DNA of 7,553 nt from Hyphomicrobiales bacterium (GTDB lineage: Bacteria; Pseudomonadota; Alphaproteobacteria; Rhizobiales; HXMU1428-3), in the NCBI GenBank assembly GCA_021775385.1, contig JAJFHW010000254.1, positions 1 to 7,553 of the forward strand, in the 5' to 3' direction. Below are positions 1-5,523 of this stretch, in pieces. Position 1 is the first letter of the stretch. Each line of letters starts with the position of its first letter. The position numbers and the translations under genes were made by a program. A model generated the notes under the pieces. The model was not told the origin of the DNA. It saw nothing but the letters and a program-made list of their open reading frames with translations, and did not search any database.

Positions 1-2030
1 AGGCCACCTGCATCGATAGTTGCCAGATCTAGAATATCATCAACAATGGCGAGCAAGCTATCTGATGAATTACGGATATCATTTAAATATTCGCTTTGTT
101 TATCGTTTAAGTCTCCACTGGTTTTTGCACTCATAAGCTCACTAAACCCAATGATATTGGTGAGTGGTGATCTTAACTCATATGATACATGAGAAATAAA
201 GGTGTTTTTAAGGTTATCAGCAGCGACTAAAGCTTCATTTCGCTCTCTCAAAACACGCTCCATACGGCGATGAACCGTGACATCACTATATGTCAGGAGA
301 GTTGCACCATCTGGCAGAGGGGATGCAGTATATTCTATAATTTTTCCATCAGGCCTTGTCAGCTCTGCGCTTTGTCTATCACGGCGATCACTAATCGAGG
401 TCACTGCGCTATGAACATCATCCCAAGATGCATCATTTAATAATGTGCGGCATTTATAAATCACATCATCGATGTGAGGGACATTTTTTAAAAAGTCCTT
501 TTCTAATTCCCAAATTTTTGCAAAAGCCGGGTTATAAAGCCTCAAGCGGCCATCTGTTGAAAACACAGCAACGCCTTCAGCCAGATTATCCAAAGTTTCT
601 CTTTGAACGCCGATTAACTCATTGTAACGACTTTCCATTGCAAAACGCTCTGTCACATCATCATATAAATGCGTGACACCACCGTCCGAGCGTTGTTCGC
701 TCATGACTTGAATGGTGCGGCCATCTGGTAAGTGCCACCATTCTTCGTGATTTTCCTGAGATTGATAAATTTTTAACTGGCTCTCGCGCCAGGCATTGTA
801 ATCTGCTTCTTCTGGAAGGCGGCGCATTGAGCTTAGCTTGTCGAGGATCTCACCTTCTTCTGGCCCAGTATCCAACCAATTCTGTTCTAAACCCCAAAGG
901 TCAACATAAGCTTCGTTGCAAAATGTAAGCCTTTGATTTCCATTAAATATAGCGGTGGCTGTTGCAACTCTATTTAAGGTTTTGGTGTGAGCTTCAATGA
1001 GGTTTTCTAACTGACCTTCAGCGCTTTCAATGTCACCCATGTCCATGGCGAGCCCGGCGCTACCTTCTACTAACGGGATAGCAACCGCATCAAATGTGCG
1101 TCGTTCACCTGAAATGATCGTATGAAAACGCTCTGAAAAACTTTGGTTATTTTCAATTGTTTCTGCAACAGCTTTTCTCTGACGCTGCTCCAGCAATTCT
1201 ATTTGACGAGACTTAATATCATCAAGGTTTACCGCGCCCACATGATCCATATATGATTTGTTGACCCATATGAGTTTCCCTGCCTCATCACGAAACCAAA
1301 CTGGCATCGGCAGAGCGTTAAACAATGAATGCTGTGCCTCTACAAGCTGAGTTAAGCTACGACGATGCTCATAGATATTAGCGATTTCGCTTGCGCTACC
1401 AGCGATGTTTCTCAATCTTAAAATAGGCGTGCCGCCAGCTGAACGGCCATCTGCTTCAAGGTGATGCCCTGTTAGAGTTCTGCTTGTTAAGGTAAAGGCA
1501 CTGCCATCTCTAAAGAGGCTCTCAAGCTTATTGCGTAATTCTATCGCCGATGGCAATTCAAGCCATTGGTCAAAATATAGAGTTTCAGAAAAATGGAACG
1601 GAATGCCTGTGTCTGTATCTAATGTGTGAATGATAAGGTTTGGTTCACCCTTTTCATCCCACAACATTAAAAGCTGGGGCTCAGCCTTTAACATAGCTTG
1701 CGCCAAATTCAATTCCTGGCGGATTATATTGACATCTTTTTTGGCTCTTTCACGCTCTGTTTGGGCTGATTTTTGCGTTTGAATGGCGTAAAATGAGATA
1801 ACTGCTGAAAAAATCAGGGCGCCTAAACTCAAGATAACTGCTAGGAAATCCCAAGAGCTGAACAAAGGCGAGCCTTCAAGACCGGAAATTTGAGCAGCCC
1901 AAATCGCTAGGCCTACAAAAGCAGCACTAACAACAATCAGTGGCAATATATGCCCAAATTGCGGGAGTGCGGCACCAAGATTTTGCACTTTATTTTTTAT
2001 ATTATCTTTTGCTTGCATAAGGCCCTGCAT
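1..2030 (-). CDS. divL: DivL-like multi-PAS tyrosine pseudo-histidine kinase (3' end missing)
   Basis: Continuous minus-strand frame of 676 residues that runs off the window; I read it triplet by triplet and found no stop. Two membrane helices lie near residues 28-46 and 62-81, with a likely coiled coil at about 83-110. A degenerate PAS-like segment (about 110-220) and three clearer PAS domains follow (about 235-340, 350-460 and 480-590). The dimerisation helix then reads SHVSYELRSPLTNIIGF. Tyr617 (codon at 180-182) occupies the position of the phosphorylated histidine in SHELRTPL. In the family, this Tyr-for-His change marks DivL, a membrane-bound scaffold that binds CckA and DivK and tunes CtrA phosphorylation. 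Linkage after ahcY agrees. The ATPase domain lies beyond the window. The start at 2030 is the most upstream ATG after an in-frame stop at 2055-2057; an ATG at 2018 follows an AGGG and is an alternative. Function is inferred from family and motif. Confidence 0.88.
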   Translation of the reverse strand, partial: MQGLMQAKDNIKNKVQNLGAALPQFGHILPLIVVSAAFVGLAIWAAQISGLEGSPLFSSWDFLAVILSLGALIFSAVISFYAIQTQKSAQTERERAKKDVNIIRQELNLAQAMLKAEPQLLMLWDEKGEPNLIIHTLDTDTGIPFHFSETLYFDQWLELPSAIELRNKLESLFRDGSAFTLTSRTLTGHHLEADGRSAGGTPILRLRNIAGSASEIANIYEHRRSLTQLVEAQHSLFNALPMPVWFRDEAGKLIWVNKSYMDHVGAVNLDDIKSRQIELLEQRQRKAVAETIENNQSFSERFHTIISGERRTFDAVAIPLVEGSAGLAMDMGDIESAEGQLENLIEAHTKTLNRVATATAIFNGNQRLTFCNEAYVDLWGLEQNWLDTGPEEGEILDKLSSMRRLPEEADYNAWRESQLKIYQSQENHEEWWHLPDGRTIQVMSEQRSDGGVTHLYDDVTERFAMESRYNELIGVQRETLDNLAEGVAVFSTDGRLRLYNPAFAKIWELEKDFLKNVPHIDDVIYKCRTLLNDASWDDVHSAVTSISDRRDRQSAELTRPDGKIIEYTASPLPDGATLLTYSDVTVHRRMERVLRERNEALVAADNLKNTFISHVSYELRSPLTNIIGFSELMSAKTSGDLNDKQSEYLNDIRNSSDSLLAIVDDILDLATIDAGG

Positions 2031-2058
2031 CAGCTTTTTATTTAGCGAATCAATTTAT

Positions 2059-2088
2059 AATTTACACGCTTAACAAGGCCACACTCAA
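2059..2088 (-). promoter_or_regulatory. candidate sigma-70-type promoter of divL
   Basis: On the minus strand TTGAGT (2083-2088) is followed after 18 bases by TAAATT (2059-2064), each matching four of six consensus positions. Transcription would begin near 2050, about 20 bases before the divL ATG. The -35 hexamer lies inside one arm of the 10-bp inverted repeat at 2082-2091. A GAATC (GANTC-type methylation motif) sits at 2047-2051. Chance matches are common in AT-rich DNA, so this is tentative. Confidence 0.25.
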
Positions 2089-2150
2089 ATAAAGAGCACG
2101 TATTTCATTAGCTTACACACAGTAAGTTGTAGTTCGCGGCTATTTGAGTG
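2082..2150. repeat. 10-bp inverted repeat upstream of divL enclosing a small hairpin
   Basis: CACTCAAATA at 2082-2091 is perfectly complementary to TATTTGAGTG at 2141-2150. Between them lies a second small inverted repeat, CTTAC (2112-2116) and GTAAG (2122-2126), with a 5-base loop. The arms could form a two-tier stem in RNA made from upstream, or bind a dimeric regulator on either side of the divL promoter region. The repeat is seen directly; any function is inferred. Confidence 0.5.
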
Positions 2151-2164
2151 CTATTTTCTCTCAC

Positions 2165-2253
2165 GGGCTATTTCGCCGCAAGTCGGCGAGCCCTCCGAAG
2201 GGCGGCGCTAGGCGCCGGGCTGTGCCATGTCACTCAACCCGAAAAGGGTTGAG
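2165..2253. repeat. GC-rich cluster of compact hairpins (REP-like or structured RNA)
   Basis: Four small palindromes occur almost back to back: CGCCG/CGGCG (2174-2178, 2184-2188), GCCCT/AGGGC (2190-2194, 2199-2203), CGGCGC/GCGCCG (2203-2208, 2212-2217, loop TAG) and CTCAACCC/GGGTTGAG (2233-2240, 2246-2253, loop GAAAA). The first three are strikingly GC-rich against AT-rich surroundings. This suggests a mobile palindromic element of the REP kind, or a structured RNA processed from the ahcY-divL transcript. None of the hairpins is followed by a clear T-run on either strand, so they do not look like simple terminators. I cannot assign a named repeat family. Confidence 0.6.
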
Positions 2254-2384
2254 CTCCTTCATCATATAGAGAGGTTTATTTGCCCTCTTGGACGAAAATG
2301 CCCACACAACATCTGCCTAACTGACATGGCTGTGCTTTTGAGCAGAGCACTTCCTTCTTCGTATGGAAAGATTGTTTTTGTATG

Positions 2385-2425
2385 AAAATGCTGTCGCAGG
2401 CTTCTTCTTAAAGACCCGCGACAGC
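2385..2425 (-). terminator. terminator-like hairpin after ahcY
   Basis: On the minus strand GCTGTCGC (2425-2418) pairs perfectly with GCGACAGC (2397-2390) across a 20-base loop that can pair further (CTT with AAG). The stem is followed by ATTTT. It begins nine bases after the ahcY stop codon, the usual place for an intrinsic terminator. The T-run is short and the loop long, so termination may be partial. Confidence 0.55.
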
Positions 2426-2434
2426 TATTTAGTC

Positions 2435-3835
2435 TTAGTAGCGGTAGTGTTCTGGCTTATAAGGGCCTTTTACTTCCACACCAATATAATCAGCTTGCTC
2501 TTGTGATAACTCAGTTAATTTCACACCAAGTTTATCAAGGTGCAAGATTGCTACTTTTTCATCCAAGTTTTTAGGCAAGACATAGACTTCGTTTTTGTAC
2601 TTGTCATTGTTGTCCCACAGCTCGATTTGAGCCAAAACTTGGTTTGTAAATGAAGCACTCATCACAAAACTTGGGTGACCTGTTGCACATGCCAAGTTTA
2701 CCAAACGACCTTCAGCTAAAAGGATAAGGCGTTTTCCATCAGGAAATTCAACTTCATCAACTTGCGGTTTAACATTATGCCATTGCAGGTTTTTCAAAGC
2801 TGCAACCTGAATTTCACTATCAAAGTGGCCAATGTTAGAAACAATGGCACGGTCTTTCATTTGGCGCATATGCTCGATGGTGATGACGTCTTTATTGCCA
2901 GTTGTTGTAACGAAGATATCACCTTCAGCTGCAACATTCTCCAATGTATTGACTTCATAGCCTTGCATAGCAGCTTGTAGAGCACAAATTGGGTCAATTT
3001 CAGTAACAATAACACGTGCACCCTGGCTACGAAGACTTTCAGCAGAACCTTTGCCCACATCACCGAAACCACAAACTACAGCTACTTTACCAGACATCAT
3101 TACGTCTGTAGCGCGTTTAATACCATCAACCAGGCTTTCACGACAGCCGTAAAGGTTATCAAACTTAGATTTTGTAACGCTGTCATTTACGTTGATGGCT
3201 GGGAACGGTAAGCGGCCTTGCTCAACCATTTGATAAAGACGATGAACGCCTGTTGTTGTTTCTTCAGATACACCTTTGATGGCATCTCTTTGTTTTGCGA
3301 ACCAACCTGGGCTTGATGCTAAGCGCTTTTTAATTGTAGCGAAGAGCACTTCTTCTTCTTCATTGCCAGGCTTATCTAATACTGAAATGTCTTTTTCAGC
3401 TTCAGCACCTAGAATGATATAGATTGTTGCGTCGCCGCCATCATCAAGGATCATGTTAGATGTGCCGCCATCTGACCAATCAAAGATTTTGTCGATGAAG
3501 TTCCAGTATTCTTCAAGAGTTTCGCCTTTATGAGCGAAAACTGGAACACCTTCTTTTGCAATAGCTGCTGCTGCATGATCTTGCGTTGAGAAAATGTTGC
3601 ATGATGCCCAACGAATGTCAGCACCCAGCGCTTTTAATGTTTGAATAAGAACAGCTGTTTGAATGGTCATGTGCAAAGAGCCTGAAATACGTGCGCCTTT
3701 TAAAGGCTGAGCAACATTATACTCTTCACGTACGGCCATAAGGCCTGGCATTTCAGTTTCTGCGATTGCAATTTCTTTATATCCGAAATCAGCCAAGCTG
3801 ATATCTGCGACTTCATAGTCTGTAAATTCGGTCAT
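2435..3835 (-). CDS. ahcY: S-adenosyl-L-homocysteine hydrolase
   Basis: Cytosolic NAD-dependent enzyme that splits S-adenosylhomocysteine into adenosine and homocysteine. It removes the product that inhibits methyltransferases and feeds the activated methyl cycle. The 466-residue length is normal for bacterial forms. Visible motifs are [12 protein letters not shown] (substrate-binding His55), the family signature [16 protein letters not shown] (78-93), and DDGGD (131-135). An insertion with a Glu run lies at about 145-185, as is common in bacterial forms. [13 protein letters not shown] (215-227) follows, then the NAD-binding CGFGDVGKG (255-263), ATGHPSF with His387, and the conserved C-terminal PYKPEHYRY. 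The start at 3835 is chosen because AAAGGA lies just upstream and the protein then begins with the usual MTEF; the frame stays open for 16 more codons to 3883, probably untranslated leader. It is separated from ptsH by 167 bases. Confidence 0.97.
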   Translation of the reverse strand: MTEFTDYEVADISLADFGYKEIAIAETEMPGLMAVREEYNVAQPLKGARISGSLHMTIQTAVLIQTLKALGADIRWASCNIFSTQDHAAAAIAKEGVPVFAHKGETLEEYWNFIDKIFDWSDGGTSNMILDDGGDATIYIILGAEAEKDISVLDKPGNEEEEVLFATIKKRLASSPGWFAKQRDAIKGVSEETTTGVHRLYQMVEQGRLPFPAINVNDSVTKSKFDNLYGCRESLVDGIKRATDVMMSGKVAVVCGFGDVGKGSAESLRSQGARVIVTEIDPICALQAAMQGYEVNTLENVAAEGDIFVTTTGNKDVITIEHMRQMKDRAIVSNIGHFDSEIQVAALKNLQWHNVKPQVDEVEFPDGKRLILLAEGRLVNLACATGHPSFVMSASFTNQVLAQIELWDNNDKYKNEVYVLPKNLDEKVAILHLDKLGVKLTELSQEQADYIGVEVKGPYKPEHYRY

Positions 3836-3908
3836 CACTCGTCCTTTAGTTAAGCTTTTTTGCTGCTTTGATGCACGCGGCAAAAGACTGCGGCTTTTAT
3901 GCTAAAGC

Positions 3909-3937
3909 CTTATAATGCGGTCTAAGGAAAAGAGCAA
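3909..3937 (-). promoter_or_regulatory. candidate ahcY promoter with leader hairpin
   Basis: On the minus strand TTGCTC (3937-3932) and TATAAG (3914-3909) are separated by 17 bases, a good alphaproteobacterial housekeeping arrangement, about 75 bases upstream of the ahcY ATG. A 6-bp hairpin, GGCTTT (3892-3897) with AAAGCC (3904-3909), flanked by weaker outer pairing (3886-3891 with 3917-3922), falls at the expected transcript start. A second, weaker candidate is TTGATA near 3980. The hairpin does not resemble an SAH or SAM riboswitch that I can recognise. Confidence 0.4.
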
Positions 3938-4002
3938 GAGGATATAAAGAAAGTTTTATATGTTATTTATGCTGAATAGTTATCAAAGTGCTTTTTATGA
4001 CT

Positions 4003-4284
4003 TCATTCACCTTCATGGAATTTGGCTTCGATGAGGCTTATCAGAGCTTTTACGGCCTCATCACCTTCAGGCCCCTTTGCTTCAATTACAATAGAAGATC
4101 CTTGTGAAGCAGCTAGCATCATCAACCCCATGATTGAGCTTCCGCCCACTGTTTGCCCGTCTTTGGTCACATCAATTTCGGCGTTATATTGCCCCGCGCA
4201 TTTTACAAATGCCGCTGATGCTCTAGCATGAAGGCCTTTTTTATTGCAAATAGTTACTTCTGCAATCGTTGATTGATCTGTCAT
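4003..4284 (-). CDS. ptsH: HPr phosphocarrier protein of the regulatory PTS
   Basis: Small cytosolic phosphocarrier of 93 residues, typical for HPr. The active-site loop CNKKGLHARAS places the phospho-accepting histidine at residue 19 (His15 in enteric HPr). GGSSIMGLMML holds the regulatory serine at residue 50, equivalent to Ser46, followed by the conserved IMG. HPr receives phosphate from enzyme I and passes it to EIIA; HPrK phosphorylates the serine and lowers that transfer. The presence of hprK nearby makes both modifications likely. The start at 4284 follows a purine-rich GAGGGA at suitable spacing, and MTDQST is a natural N-terminus; the frame extends only eight codons further, to 4308. 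No enzyme I or IIB/IIC permease gene is in the window, which fits a signalling rather than sugar-transport PTS. Confidence 0.95.
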   Translation of the reverse strand: MTDQSTIAEVTICNKKGLHARASAAFVKCAGQYNAEIDVTKDGQTVGGSSIMGLMMLAASQGSSIVIEAKGPEGDEAVKALISLIEAKFHEGE

Positions 4285-4513
4285 TTTTTCTTCCCTCTCC
4301 CATCTCATATCTTTTTAAATAAGGCACTCCCCAGTGTCCCTCTTTAAAATGGCCAATTGCCTCGATATCAGATGGCTTAATCCTTAATGCCTTGCGGTGC
4401 AAATTTACTGTTTCTTGTTTCCTATGATTTTCGAAACTCACAAGTTATTAAAATATATGATTTTATTCTTTTCGTGATTTTGATGTTTCTTCGATAATTT
4501 GTTGAATTTTTTG
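4285..4513. other. AT-rich EIIA-ptsH spacer
   Basis: This 229-bp gap contains no gene I can support. A weak hairpin on the minus strand, GGACACT/AGTGCC (4339-4323, one bulged A, GGGG loop), is followed by TTATTT and could attenuate transcription into ptsH. The section around 4440-4500 is very AT-rich. A GTG-started frame (4441-4241) crosses it and overlaps ptsH, but it has no ribosome binding site and no recognisable motif. Confidence 0.4.
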
Positions 4514-4915
4514 TTATTTATCGTTTAAAACATGACTTGCTATTGAGATGTATTTTCGACCTGCTTCTTGAGCTTTTAAGATCACATCTTCAATGTCTTT
4601 TTCATTGCGAAGGCTTGCTAATTTAATAAGTAAAGGTAGATTTACGCCTGCGATCACTTCAATTTTTGCATGATCCATAATTGAAATTGCTAAATTTGAT
4701 GGTGTCCCGCCAAACATATCTGTCAACAATATAACCCCGTCACTATTATCAACGCGGCCGATGGCGTCTATGATGTCTTTACGACGCATTTCCATATCAT
4801 CGTCAGGGCCAATAGATACAGTTTCTAAATTATCCTGAGGCCCTACAACGTGCTCCAGTGCAGCTCTAAATTCTTCTGCCAGTCTCCCATGGGTGACAAT
4901 AACAAGACCAATCAT
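4514..4915 (-). CDS. manX: PTS EIIA component, mannose family
   Basis: Cytosolic phosphotransfer protein of 133 residues, the usual length of a free-standing mannose-type EIIA domain. It opens with MIGLVIVTHGRLAEEF; His9 matches the phosphorylated histidine near the N-terminus of this fold. The hallmark LLTDMFGGTPSNLA (63-76) and the later GVNLPLL (90-96) are both present. In alphaproteobacteria such proteins act with HPr without dedicated IIB/IIC partners and are thought to be regulators; the exact target here is unknown. The start at 4915 is preceded by GGGA at about six bases. An in-frame TTG four codons upstream (4927) overlaps that site and is less likely. It is separated from hprK by 143 bases, with a palindrome in the gap. 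Some annotators would use ptsL or another symbol. Confidence 0.93.
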   Translation of the reverse strand: MIGLVIVTHGRLAEEFRAALEHVVGPQDNLETVSIGPDDDMEMRRKDIIDAIGRVDNSDGVILLTDMFGGTPSNLAISIMDHAKIEVIAGVNLPLLIKLASLRNEKDIEDVILKAQEAGRKYISIASHVLNDK

Positions 4916-4938
4916 TATTTTTCCCAAACAACCATTTT

Positions 4939-4969
4939 CTTATATTAATTATGATGCCATCATCTTCAA
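4939..4969 (-). promoter_or_regulatory. candidate EIIA promoter with 13-bp palindromic operator
   Basis: On the minus strand TTGAAG (4969-4964) and TATAAG (4944-4939) flank a 19-base spacer, longer than ideal. Within that spacer is the palindrome ATGATG-C-CATCAT (4951-4963). A palindrome between -35 and -10 is a classic repressor position, and it lies just upstream of the EIIA start. The palindrome is seen directly; promoter and operator roles are inferred. Confidence 0.3.
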
Positions 4970-5058
4970 AAGATTACATTGTCTATGATTGAAGCCGCTG
5001 GCAAGTTATTTTGTATAATTATTATAAATTTTTTATGAGAATTGATAAAATGCTGTTT

Positions 5059-5523
5059 TTATTCACTGAGTATCAAATTTAATTTTTGTAATACTGATGC
5101 TTCAAACGGATCGAGAAAAAAAAGAGGCAGAGAGTACCCCTTGATGATCTCTATTTCAGTGCGCTCTTCTGGTAAGCGTTCAATTTTATGGTGTTTTTTT
5201 AGTTTAATGGCTAAATCTATTGGGCTTTTCTCTAAAAAAGTGAATGTTTTAATTCCCAAATGCCTCACTTCCAATAGCCCTTTTAGGGCTTCGGGTGATT
5301 GACCATATAATTTTTTCTGATTTTTGACTGTTTCTATAAGGATTTCAACTTGATCATCTGCAACGAGTTGAGCCTGGTTACTTTTATCAATAGAAAAATA
5401 TGGTGGCATGATTAAACGAAGGGCTAGATCTGATTTGCCTGCAGCCGATGGCCCCAGTAACAATACACCTTTGCCAAAAATATTGATAAGAGTTCCATGT
5501 TGAATGGTTTTATGAGTTGTCAT
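5059..5523 (-). CDS. hprK: HPr kinase/phosphorylase, short alphaproteobacterial form
   Basis: Bifunctional enzyme that phosphorylates HPr on its regulatory serine and reverses the reaction. At 154 residues it is the short form made of the catalytic domain alone, as is typical in alphaproteobacteria. Walker A is GPSAAGKSDLALRL (24-37). LVADDQV (53-59) carries the paired aspartates; LLEVRHLGI (83-91) is the family signature, with the metal-binding Glu85; LDPFEAS (137-143) closes the domain. Two oddities: the signature has His88 where Gly is usual (EVRGLGI), and about nine extra residues (around 40-50) sit between Walker A and VADD. The start at 5523 lies 14 bases inside the end of chvG with no clear ribosome binding site, implying translational coupling. 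Its substrate HPr is encoded two genes downstream. Confidence 0.93.
   Translation of the reverse strand: MTTHKTIQHGTLINIFGKGVLLLGPSAAGKSDLALRLIMPPYFSIDKSNQAQLVADDQVEILIETVKNQKKLYGQSPEALKGLLEVRHLGIKTFTFLEKSPIDLAIKLKKHHKIERLPEERTEIEIIKGYSLPLFFLDPFEASVLQKLNLILSE

Larger units (their letters stand above)
2031..2434. other. 404-bp ahcY-divL intergenic region without a gene
   Basis: I see no protein gene here. From the ahcY side it holds the terminator-like hairpin (2390-2425) and a stretch near 2270-2350 with weak inverted repeats (AGAGG 2270-2274 with CCTCT 2284-2288; GTGCT 2332-2336 with AGCAC 2346-2350). A 9-bp inverted repeat, GCCATGTCA (2224-2232) and TGACATGGC (2322-2330), joins that stretch to the GC-rich hairpin cluster. 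The divL upstream region follows. The density of inverted repeats makes a small RNA possible, but I see no recognised RNA family. Confidence 0.6.

Noticed and set aside
428..676. Plus-strand frame of 82 codons
   Set aside because: It lies fully antisense to the PAS region of divL, has no recognisable motif, and divL is intact there.
2059..2078. CtrA binding site (TTAA-N7-TTAA) upstream of divL
   Set aside because: Only one TTAA half-site (GTTAAG) is clear; the second half is missing at the right spacing.
2762..3072. Short frames on both strands within ahcY
   Set aside because: They overlap the NAD-binding part of a clearly intact ahcY and have no features of their own.
3836..3883. N-terminal extension of AhcY by 16 residues
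   Set aside because: The extension has no family counterpart, and a good AAAGGA lies directly before the internal ATG at 3835.
3836..4002. SAH or SAM riboswitch in the ahcY leader
   Set aside because: The leader has one small hairpin and no arrangement I recognise as either riboswitch class; a covariance-model search would settle it.
4241..4441. Minus-strand 66-codon frame between the EIIA gene and ptsH
   Set aside because: It starts with GTG without a ribosome binding site, overlaps the ptsH start in another frame, and shows no known motif.
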